Shown here: positions 7,816 to 14,742 of the stretch, piece by piece | Position numbering within the stretch: position 1 is the first letter of the stretch | Layout of the letters: each line of letters begins with the position of its first letter | DNA from: Halorhabdus amylolytica | GTDB lineage: Archaea; Halobacteriota; Halobacteria; Halobacteriales; Haloarculaceae | Direction: 5' to 3' | NCBI RefSeq assembly: GCF_004944975.1 | Contig: NZ_SPQG01000021.1 | Span: 1 to 35,522, forward strand | Length of the DNA stretch: 35,522 nt | Program-made: the position numbers and the translations under genes | Notes under the pieces: model-generated | Seen by the model: the letters and a program-made list of their open reading frames with translations, nothing else | Told to the model about the DNA's origin: nothing | Database searches by the model: none

Positions 7816-8681
7816 GCGTCCTCGTAGACGAGGATACCCGCGTCATCGTCCAGGGGATCACCGGCGGCGAGGGCGAGTTCCACGCCGAGCAGATGATCGA
7901 GTACGGGACGAACGTCGTCGCCGGCGCGGTCCCGGGCAAGGGCGGTCAGGAGGTCCACGGAGTACCGGTCTACGACACAGTGAATCAGGCCGCCCGCGAG
8001 GCCGAGGCCGACGCCTCTGTCGTGTTCGTCCCGCCCGCTTTCGCTGCGGACGCGCTCTTCGAGGCGCTGGACGCACCCCTGGACGTCGTGGTCGCAATCA
8101 CCGAGGGGATCCCGACTCAGGACGTCAGCGAGGTATACGAACAACTCCGGCGCACGGACACACACCTCATCGGGCCGAACTGTCCGGGGATCATCACCCC
8201 CGGCGAAACGAAACTCGGTATCTTGCCTGGCAACATCTTCGAGTCCGGCGAAGTCGGGCTGATCTCCCGGTCGGGGACGCTCACGTACCAGATCGTCGAT
8301 AGTCTCACACAGCGGGGGATCGGCCAGTCGACGGCAGTCGGCATCGGCGGCGATCCAATCATCGGAACGGGGTTTATCGACGCCCTGGAACTGTTCGAAG
8401 CAGATCCCGACACGGAAGCCGTCGTCATGTGCGGCGAGATCGGCGGCGAGGACGAGGAGGAGGCTGCCCGTTACATCGCCGAATACATGGATACGCCGGT
8501 GGTCGGGTTCATCGCCGGTCGGACCGCCCCGCCGGGTAAACGCATGGGCCACGCCGGTGCGATCGTCTCCGGCAGCGGCACTGGCACCGCCGAGAGCAAG
8601 ATCCAGGCGCTGGAGAACGCCGGGGTTCCCGTCGCCGAAACGCCCGATGAGGTCGCCGATCTGGTCGAAGAAGTCCGTTGA
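7812..8681 (+). CDS. sucD: Succinate--CoA ligase (ADP-forming), alpha subunit
   Basis: A 289-residue alpha subunit of succinyl-CoA synthetase. The N-terminal CoA-binding Rossmann part begins [25 protein letters not shown], with the PGKGG segment and later [12 protein letters not shown]. The phosphorylated histidine lies in [19 protein letters not shown] near residue 240. The ATG at 7812 is preferred over an in-frame GTG at 7803, because it starts the conserved SVLVD sequence and forms an ATGA overlap with the preceding mini-ORF. Only a weak GGGGTGG precedes it, so translation probably depends on coupling. It is convergent with deoC. Confidence 0.96.
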   Translation: MSVLVDEDTRVIVQGITGGEGEFHAEQMIEYGTNVVAGAVPGKGGQEVHGVPVYDTVNQAAREAEADASVVFVPPAFAADALFEALDAPLDVVVAITEGIPTQDVSEVYEQLRRTDTHLIGPNCPGIITPGETKLGILPGNIFESGEVGLISRSGTLTYQIVDSLTQRGIGQSTAVGIGGDPIIGTGFIDALELFEADPDTEAVVMCGEIGGEDEEEAARYIAEYMDTPVVGFIAGRTAPPGKRMGHAGAIVSGSGTGTAESKIQALENAGVPVAETPDEVADLVEEVR

Positions 8682-8730
8682 CCGGGTCATCGAATCCTGG
8701 AGCCGAGCGACGGTGACCTGAACGATTCCA

Positions 8731-8752
8731 TTTTTGACACTCGTCTGTCAAA
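8731..8752. terminator. Probable terminator between sucD and the DeoC-like gene
   Basis: A T5 run (8731-8735) and a 7-bp inverted repeat TTTGACA / TGTCAAA (8733-8739 and 8746-8752) around a 6-base loop lie 50 bp after the sucD stop, in the convergent gap. Archaeal termination depends chiefly on T runs; the role of the stem is uncertain. Confidence 0.45.
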
Positions 8753-8861
8753 GAATCAGTCCGGACACATCCTTCGCGTTGAAACGTCTTCAGTGTCCAC
8801 GGAACCGACCCTATGTTCCCGGTCACTCGCCGTCGGACCGTTGTCGCGGTTCTTCGAGCGA

Positions 8862-9506
8862 TCAGGACCGGGAGTGGCGGTATTCTTCGACGATGCCGTC
8901 GCCACTCGACGTGCCGATTCGCGAGGCACCGGCGTCGAACATCGCCTTTGCCTGTTCCCAGGAGTCGACGTCCCCACTGGCTTTCACCGGGAGATATCGT
9001 GAAATTTGTTTCACATTTTCAGGTGTGGTTTCACCGCCGTTGAATCCAGTAACCGTCCCGAGGTACTCGGCGCCGGCGTCGGCCGCGAGCTTTGCGATCC
9101 GGTCAACTTCGCCGTCGCTCAACAGCGGAGCCTCCACGGTCACCGTCACCGGGAGCGACGTCGCGGCGATCACCTCGGCGATGTCTTCGCCCACTCCGTC
9201 GTCCTCTTCGGCCTTCAGGCGACCGACGTTCGGGACGACTTCGAGTTCGTCCGCGCCGTCCGCCCCGGCACGCTCGGCCTCGGCGGCCTTCATCGACGGG
9301 TCGTGTTGTCCGTGAGGGAAGCCGATCACCGTCGCTAGTCTGACTCCCGGCGCGTAGCTGTCGGCCAGCGAGACGTAACAGGGCGGGACGCGGGCGCCAG
9401 TGCCGTATTGGATCGCGACATCGAGCACCGCGATGACGTCCTCCGGCGTCGTCTCCGGCCCGAGGACGGTGTGTTCGATCCGCGAGGGGACGTCGTCGTA
9501 TGGCAT
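8862..9506 (-). CDS. DeoC/deoxyribose-phosphate aldolase-like protein lacking the Schiff-base lysine
   Basis: A 214-residue TIM-barrel protein of the DeoC family, which normally cleaves 2-deoxyribose 5-phosphate to glyceraldehyde 3-phosphate and acetaldehyde. Family segments are clear: RIEHTVLGPETTPEDV near the start, VPPCYV, VIGFPHGQ, NVGRLKAEE, YLPVKASGDV and ASRIGTSSGDGIVE. The site that reads KTSTG in active aldolases reads GTVTG here, putting Gly150 where the Schiff-base Lys belongs (Lys167 in E. coli). The Asp102 position is Glu89, while the Lys201 equivalent is kept as Lys175. It is therefore a divergent paralogue whose activity is in doubt. The ATG at 9506 is chosen because the family starts there and a TTATAT box (9537-9542) precedes it; an open frame extends further upstream through intergenic repeats. 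Confidence 0.85.
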   Translation of the reverse strand: MPYDDVPSRIEHTVLGPETTPEDVIAVLDVAIQYGTGARVPPCYVSLADSYAPGVRLATVIGFPHGQHDPSMKAAEAERAGADGADELEVVPNVGRLKAEEDDGVGEDIAEVIAATSLPVTVTVEAPLLSDGEVDRIAKLAADAGAEYLGTVTGFNGGETTPENVKQISRYLPVKASGDVDSWEQAKAMFDAGASRIGTSSGDGIVEEYRHSRS

Positions 9507-9536
9507 TGTCCTCCCCCGGAGGGGCGGCAGGCACCC

Positions 9537-9542
9537 ATATAA
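9537..9542 (-). promoter_or_regulatory. TATA-like box of the DeoC-like gene
   Basis: TTATAT on the minus strand, about 34 nt before the ATG at 9506. It also argues that the upstream part of the open frame is not translated. Confidence 0.5.
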
Positions 9543-9569
9543 CTCCACCGTACTCGGGGACCCGTCGCG

Positions 9570-9673
9570 GTCGCAGTTGCCGAACGGACTGGAGACGTGT
9601 GATCCCAACTGAGGGAGACGTGTCCTTCGGCACAACGGTTGTCGCAGTTGCCGAACAGACTGGAGACGTCTGA
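9570..9673 (+). repeat. Two 33-bp direct repeats in a divergent promoter region
   Basis: Copies at 9570-9602 and 9641-9673 differ at two positions only and are 71 bp apart. Each contains CAGTTGCCGAAC, then (G/A)GACTGGAGACGT. A further GGAGACGTGT lies between them at 9614-9623. They sit between the DeoC-like gene and the DUF63 gene and could be binding sites for a regulator. Phasing of 71 bp is close to seven helical turns. Confidence 0.7.
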
Positions 9674-9729
9674 CGCCGTTGGGCAGAGTGACCGGAAGCT
9701 TTTCCACATATGGCTCAGTGTCGAAATAT

Positions 9730-10581
9730 ATGGTCTTACCGAGTGGATTCGTCGTTCCGGATGTCCCGTATCTGGTGGCGCTAGGACTCGGTTCCCTTCT
9801 CACAACGTTGCTACTATGGGGGCTTGAGCCGCCGGTGACGAAAAACCACGTCTTCGCCTTCTCCCCCTGGATCGCGGTCGGCGGTATCACTCACGCGTTC
9901 TATCAGATTACTGTCCCGCCGGCGGTCACCAGTCCGCCGGGACTGTATCCGGAGTGGGTCGCGCCGCTGTTCTCGGCGCCCGCAGTGTACGTCACGCTTT
10001 ACGTCGTCGTCGGGATCGTCTGGCTGGTGCTCATCTTCGTGGGGGCGATCGGGGGGGCCCTCGACCGCACGCACCTGCATCTGGGGATTACCGGTCTCGG
10101 AGTGCTGGTCGTGTTCCTGACCGCGATGGTCTGGCAGGGTCTGGAGATCGGCCTCTCGCCGACGTGGCCGATCGTCGGGTTAGTGCTCGCAGTGCCGATC
10201 ACCGCCGTGGCGTACTTCCTGTTGAGTATCCGGTGGACGAGCGTGGTCGCCCAGACCGGACTGGCGGGCGCCGCAGTCGTCTTCGCGCACGTCTTCGACG
10301 GCGTGATCACTGCGATCGGTTACGACGTGCTCGGGGCGTCCGAGCGCACCCCGCTCCCGGCGGCGATCATGGCGTTCGCGGGCGACCTTCCGACCGCGGC
10401 GTATCTCGGCAGCGGCTGGCTGTTCGTGGTAATCAAAGTGATCGTCGCCACGCTCGTGGTTGCCGCTGTCGCGGATATCGTCGACGAACGTCCCGCTGCA
10501 GGGAGCCTCTTGCTAACCTTCGTAGCCGCGTTCGGCCTTGGACCGGCGACGAACAACTTCGTGTTATTCTTCCTCGGGTAG
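9730..10581 (+). CDS. DUF63 family integral membrane protein
   Basis: A 283-residue protein with about eight hydrophobic helices, matching the archaeal DUF63 family of unknown function. Recognisable parts are the N-terminal GLEPPVTKNHVFAFSPWIAVGGITHAFYQI, the central VFAHVFDGVITAIGYDVLG and the end DIVDERPAAGSLLLTFVAAFGLGPATNNFVLFFLG. The ATG at 9730 is preferred to an in-frame TTG at 9679, because the latter would add 17 residues not expected in the family and reach into the promoter region. A pyrimidine-rich TTTT (about 9699-9703) could be the TATA element. It shares a repeat-bearing upstream region with the DeoC-like gene. Confidence 0.88.
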   Translation: MVLPSGFVVPDVPYLVALGLGSLLTTLLLWGLEPPVTKNHVFAFSPWIAVGGITHAFYQITVPPAVTSPPGLYPEWVAPLFSAPAVYVTLYVVVGIVWLVLIFVGAIGGALDRTHLHLGITGLGVLVVFLTAMVWQGLEIGLSPTWPIVGLVLAVPITAVAYFLLSIRWTSVVAQTGLAGAAVVFAHVFDGVITAIGYDVLGASERTPLPAAIMAFAGDLPTAAYLGSGWLFVVIKVIVATLVVAAVADIVDERPAAGSLLLTFVAAFGLGPATNNFVLFFLG

Positions 10582-10670
10582 AGCCCGGTCCGATCACCAC
10601 TGACGACAGAAAGTGATTCGCGCGGCGTGGACATGGTGGTCGGTCCACTCTCCCGGCCGAACCGTGTGAG

Positions 10671-10676
10671 TTTTTA
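10671..10676 (+). promoter_or_regulatory. TATA-like box of the HPP-USP gene
   Basis: TTTTTA, about 29 nt before the ATG at 10703. Confidence 0.5.
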
Positions 10677-10702
10677 CGCTCCAATCCGACGACGGTCCAG
10701 AG

Positions 10703-12205
10703 ATGTCGAATCCGGTCGAGAAGGCGTATCGACGGCTCGAACGTCGCCTCGAACATCGGATCGCGGCGTTCCGCCGCTGGGTCGAGCACACCCAGAACCT
10801 GTTGCATCTGACGATTCTCGTCGTCATCCCGCTGTTGATGGGGGTCGTGACAGCGTTGTCGAACACAGTCGACGCGCTGCCGTATCTGCTGTTCCCACCC
10901 CTGGCGTCGGGGACGTACACGTTGTTCTCGGATCCGGAAGGAGAGAAGGCCTCGCCGCGACGGTTCGTCGGCGGACTAAGCGTCGGCGCGCTGTGTGGCT
11001 GGTTCGCGCTCGCCTTCGTGACGCGCTACTGGCAGCACATCCCGCCGGGCCAATACACCGTCAACGCCGGCGCAGTCGCGTTTGGTCTCTTCTTGACCGG
11101 CGTAGTGACGTGGACGCTCGACCTCCAGGAACCCTCTGCCTATTCCACCGCGCTGCTCGTTCACGTCACCGGGACGACCCAGCTCGGCTACGTCCTGAGC
11201 GTCACTCTCTCTTCGCTGCTTGTCGCCAGCGTCTTCCTCGTCTGGAGGGAAGGCTTCTACGAGAAACGTGCGGCATTGCTCTACGAGTCTATCCGTGGCG
11301 ACGATCACGTTCTCGTGCCGATGACGGGCGACCGAGCGGACGCGACTGCGATGCTGGGGGCCCGCCTGGCGGCCGCTCATGACGCCGGCAAAGTCGTCCT
11401 GCTCGACGTGGTCGACGACGAAGCGGTCGCCCGTGCCGAACGGGAGCTGCTCGACGCCCAGAGCAGTGTGACCGGCGAATCCCGGATGTCGGGGGTCGAT
11501 CGCGAGGCGATCCGGGAAGCCGGAGCGTTCGACGAGGCGGAACTGGACGACGTTGCCACGGGACAGGCGGTCTCGACGGTCGCGAACCGTCTGGAAGCGG
11601 CGGCCGACCGCATTGAGACGAAAGTCGGTGTCCCGACCGACGTTGCCGTCGCGGTCGACGGCGACTCCGCCGCCGCGACGATCTTGCAAGCGGCCCACGA
11701 GGCCAACTGTGATCTGATCGCGATCCCGTATGCCGAGCGATACGGTGGGCTCTCGCCGACGATCCGTCAGCTGTTCGGCGGTGACGTAGACGTTATCGTA
11801 CACCGCTCACGGGACGGCCGGACGCGCTGGAAGCGCGTCATGGTTCCCGTCCGCAGGGCCGGCGGGGTCGCCCACAGCATGATCGACTTTGCGACGCGCC
11901 TGGCGGGTCAGACAGGTCACGTCAGTGTCTGTCACTGTGTCGACCACCAGTCCCGGCGCCGCAAGGCCGAGGAGATGCTGGCCGATCTCGTCGAGACGGC
12001 GACCGGGCGCCTGGAGACGCGCGTCGCTGCTGCCGACCTTCAGGAGTTCCTCGCCGAGAACGCACCAGCCTACGACCTCGTGATAATCGGTGCGAGCCAG
12101 GACCGTAGCGGCGCCTCGCGGTTCGTCTCGCCGCCGACGTTCGAGCGACTTGCCGACGTCGAGACCGACGTGGCGATCGTCGATCGAAACTTCGAACAGG
12201 GATAG
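10703..12205 (+). CDS. HPP-family membrane protein fused to two universal-stress-like domains
   Basis: A 500-residue fusion protein. Residues about 30-180 hold four or five hydrophobic helices of the HPP type, with the marker LPYLLFPPLASGTYTLFSDPEG followed by ASPRRFVGG. From about 195 come two USP-like alpha/beta domains: HVLVPMTGD...DLIAIPYAE (195-370) and RVMVPVRRAGG...YDLVIIGASQDRSGASRF (372-500). HPP proteins are thought to be transporters (nitrite has been shown for a plant member); USP domains bind nucleotides in many families. A membrane transporter gated by its USP domains is an inference. It ends six bases from the convergent potassium channel gene. Confidence 0.85.
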   Translation: MSNPVEKAYRRLERRLEHRIAAFRRWVEHTQNLLHLTILVVIPLLMGVVTALSNTVDALPYLLFPPLASGTYTLFSDPEGEKASPRRFVGGLSVGALCGWFALAFVTRYWQHIPPGQYTVNAGAVAFGLFLTGVVTWTLDLQEPSAYSTALLVHVTGTTQLGYVLSVTLSSLLVASVFLVWREGFYEKRAALLYESIRGDDHVLVPMTGDRADATAMLGARLAAAHDAGKVVLLDVVDDEAVARAERELLDAQSSVTGESRMSGVDREAIREAGAFDEAELDDVATGQAVSTVANRLEAAADRIETKVGVPTDVAVAVDGDSAAATILQAAHEANCDLIAIPYAERYGGLSPTIRQLFGGDVDVIVHRSRDGRTRWKRVMVPVRRAGGVAHSMIDFATRLAGQTGHVSVCHCVDHQSRRRKAEEMLADLVETATGRLETRVAAADLQEFLAENAPAYDLVIIGASQDRSGASRFVSPPTFERLADVETDVAIVDRNFEQG

Positions 12206-12211
12206 AGCCAC

Positions 12212-13378
12212 TCACATGTCGTCTTCTTCCTCGACAGCGAGGATTCGATCGGCGATCGCCTCCATCCCTTCCCCACCCATTGCCGACTGAACGAGGAGGT
12301 GCCCGCCGATGACCGCCGGACTGATGACCGAATCCGCGCCGGCCCGGCGGAGCTTCTCGATGTTCTCCCGATCGGTCGCGGCGGCGACGATCCGGGCGTC
12401 GGGATTGAGCTGGCTGGCAGTCAGGATGGCGAGGGCGTCCTGGGCGTCGTCGTTGGTCGCCACGAGCACCGCGCGGGCACGGTCGATACCGGCCCGTTGT
12501 AGGGGTTCGTCGTCGCTAGGATCGCCGACGATCGCGTTGATGTCGCGCTTGCCGAGTGCGGTCGCGGCGTCGTCGTCCGGTGTGACGACGATGAAATCCA
12601 CCGTCGACTGGAGTTCTTCGAGGATCGGTTCCGTGAGGTCGCCGTAACCCAGCACGAGGACGTGATTCTCGAGCTGGTCGAGTTGTGAACGGGTCATGGT
12701 ACCGAGTGCTTTGGCGAAGCGGGCTTGGATCATTGGGCCGATCAGCGAGCCGAGCGCGAGCGCGAACGACGCCGTGCCGAGGACGACCACCGACAGGGCG
12801 AACAACCGCGCGCCGTCCCCGCTCGCCGGGATCACGTCACCGTAGCCGACCGTCGAGGCAGTCACGACGGTGTAGTACAGCGCGTCGGTGAGCGTCTCCA
12901 CGCCGCCGAACTCCTCGCGTAGCGCGTAGGTTCCGATCGTCCCGTAGGCCATCGTGCCGATTAGCGCCACCAGCGCGGCAAGCTGTGCCGTCGAGAGGTC
13001 GATCCGCCGGTCGAAGCGGCCGTAACTCAACAGGACAGTCGGCAGCGAGAGCACCGAGAGGGCGATCAGCGGGACCGAGGCGACGTTCGTCTGGACGAGT
13101 CCCTGGACGGCGGTCACCGGCAACAGAACGACAGTGGAGAACCACGCCCCACGGAGGCGGCGTCTGAGACCGAAGGCCGACGCGAGCATGAGAAACCCCG
13201 TCAACGCACTGGTGAAGCCGGCCGTCCGCTGGACTGCGGGGGGGATGAACGACGCGAGCGGCCCGGAGATCGACTGTGCGCCCACGTTGACCAGTCCCGT
13301 CGCGACCGAGAGAAGCGCCACGGCGGTCGTCAGGTAGATCGCCGGCTTCGGGCCGATCCAGTCCCGAACCTCGTCCAT
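12212..13378 (-). CDS. RCK-type (TrkA-N) potassium channel
   Basis: A 388-residue channel. Four N-terminal helices (about 13-120) precede a two-helix pore module carrying the potassium selectivity filter TVGYGD at 176-181. A cytosolic Rossmann/TrkA-N domain follows from about 238 (HVLVLGYGDLTEPILEEL, then DRARAVLVATNDDAQDALAIL). A C-terminal segment ends in an acidic tail. The channel should conduct K+ and respond to a nucleotide or ion bound to the RCK domain. The dinucleotide loop is GYGDLT rather than GxGxxG. The ATG at 13378 is preferred because an AGTAAAG box (13402-13408, read CTTTACT) lies about 27 nt upstream; the longer frame to 13438 would cross this promoter. Confidence 0.92.
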   Translation of the reverse strand: MDEVRDWIGPKPAIYLTTAVALLSVATGLVNVGAQSISGPLASFIPPAVQRTAGFTSALTGFLMLASAFGLRRRLRGAWFSTVVLLPVTAVQGLVQTNVASVPLIALSVLSLPTVLLSYGRFDRRIDLSTAQLAALVALIGTMAYGTIGTYALREEFGGVETLTDALYYTVVTASTVGYGDVIPASGDGARLFALSVVVLGTASFALALGSLIGPMIQARFAKALGTMTRSQLDQLENHVLVLGYGDLTEPILEELQSTVDFIVVTPDDDAATALGKRDINAIVGDPSDDEPLQRAGIDRARAVLVATNDDAQDALAILTASQLNPDARIVAAATDRENIEKLRRAGADSVISPAVIGGHLLVQSAMGGEGMEAIADRILAVEEEDDM

Positions 13379-13401
13379 ACCAGGGTACTCCGCGGGCCGG
13401 G

Positions 13402-13408
13402 AGTAAAG
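13402..13408 (-). promoter_or_regulatory. TATA-like box of the potassium channel gene
   Basis: CTTTACT on the minus strand, about 27 nt before the ATG at 13378. It supports the shorter start. Confidence 0.5.
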
Positions 13409-13509
13409 TCTGCCGGGACGTCCTGGCCAGTGAACCATGACGGGAACACTCCTCGGAACGAAACAGGGCGGCCGGTACTGATTTCAAACTGGCCGCGGTC
13501 GGTTCGAAT

Positions 13510-14742
13510 ATGCCATCGTTGCCGGTTGCGCTGCTGTTCGGCGTCTACCTCGGGATCCTCACGGGGATCATCCCCGCCCTGGTCGCCTGGGTTCTGGGGT
13601 TCCTGTTCAAGTATCTCACCGGCGTCACGCTCCCGGGGTTCGGTGTCGTCGTCCTCGGCGTCGCCCTGGCAGGGGTCAACGGCGGCCTGCTCGCGCTGGC
13701 GGACCCTTCGATCACGGGCTCGGCGAACGCGCCGTCGGTCGTCGTCGCCCTGCTGGTCATCATGATGATGGTGCTTTACGCCCACAGCAAGGGCGATCAA
13801 CTCGGGGCGACCACACCACGGAAGTTATCCCTCCGGAAACTCGGCGAGCGGACCCTGTCGTTGGACCTGATCGAGTCGGTCGGGAGCAACGAGGTCCGGG
13901 TCCGGGTGACCGGCGAAGTGGCCGATGTCGAGGGATATCCACCGCTGCCCGAGGGGCTGCGCGAGCAGATCCGAACCGGCGAGTGGACGTTCCCGGCCGA
14001 CCTCGACTTGCCGGAGCTGGAAATCCGGCTGGCCGAACGACTCACCAACGAGTACGAACTCGGCGATGTCTCGGTCTCGATCGACGAGCGCGGGCGGGCG
14101 ACCGTCGCCGCCGCGCCGCCGTTCTCGGGCCTGTCGAAACGGGTCGAGTCCGGCAAGCGTGCGGTCTCGGTCGACGCGTTCGTCCCGACCGGTCTCGCAC
14201 GCGGGGATGTGGCGACTGTCATGACAGTAGACACACAAGTACGTGGAACAGTTCTGAGCGCCAGATCGACCCGCAGCGACGGCTCCACGCCACCGTCAAC
14301 GGTGTCGGGAGACGAACCTGACGCGTCGATCGAGGGGGGACAGGAGCCGCCACCGGTCAGGGCACCGACGACGACGGGCGGCGACGGCCAGGTGACGGTC
14401 GCAGTCGGGCGGACTGACGCCGAGGCGCTGTTGCGCTCGGATCGAGCGACGATCATCGTCGAGGCGCGGGGAACCCGCCGGGAGTACGCGCTCATCTCGC
14501 TGCTCCGGCGGGCTGGCAAGCGGTTCCGTCGGGTGACTGTCCGCGCCGGGGGCGAACTCGCAGGCGAAACCCTCGGCACTGCCGGCCTCCGGGAACGGTT
14601 CGGCGTCGTCGTCCTCGCAGTCAGGGACGGGGGCGGCTGGCAGTTCGATCCGCCAGGAACGTGGGAACTCGAACCCGGGACGGAACTGTACGCTGTCGGG
14701 ACCCGGGACGCGCTGGACGAACTCGGGAAGGTGGTCGCATGA
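13510..14742 (+). CDS. Membrane protein with TrkA-C-type domain, first of a pair
   Basis: A 410-residue protein with three N-terminal hydrophobic helices (about 5-95), a central domain rich in VRVRVTGEVADVEGYPPLPEG and LDLPELEIRLAERL, a linker rich in Ser, Pro and Thr (about 250-295), and a C-terminal TrkA-C-like fold (320-410) ending LEPGTELYAVGTRDALDELGKV. Haloarchaeal homologues are commonly labelled TrkA-C potassium proteins. It has no Rossmann TrkA-N domain and no pore filter of its own, so it may be an accessory or sensor. The stop overlaps the start of the next gene as ATGA, indicating translational coupling, and it is divergent from the potassium channel. Confidence 0.82.
   Translation: MPSLPVALLFGVYLGILTGIIPALVAWVLGFLFKYLTGVTLPGFGVVVLGVALAGVNGGLLALADPSITGSANAPSVVVALLVIMMMVLYAHSKGDQLGATTPRKLSLRKLGERTLSLDLIESVGSNEVRVRVTGEVADVEGYPPLPEGLREQIRTGEWTFPADLDLPELEIRLAERLTNEYELGDVSVSIDERGRATVAAAPPFSGLSKRVESGKRAVSVDAFVPTGLARGDVATVMTVDTQVRGTVLSARSTRSDGSTPPSTVSGDEPDASIEGGQEPPPVRAPTTTGGDGQVTVAVGRTDAEALLRSDRATIIVEARGTRREYALISLLRRAGKRFRRVTVRAGGELAGETLGTAGLRERFGVVVLAVRDGGGWQFDPPGTWELEPGTELYAVGTRDALDELGKVVA

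Noticed and set aside
7647-8690. 347-codon open frame on the minus strand across sucD
   Set aside because: Antisense to sucD, no promoter, no recognisable domain.
9507-9890. N-terminal extension of the DeoC-like protein to 9890
   Set aside because: The added part covers the intergenic direct repeats and the divergent DUF63 start, and a TATA-like box lies just before the family start at 9506.
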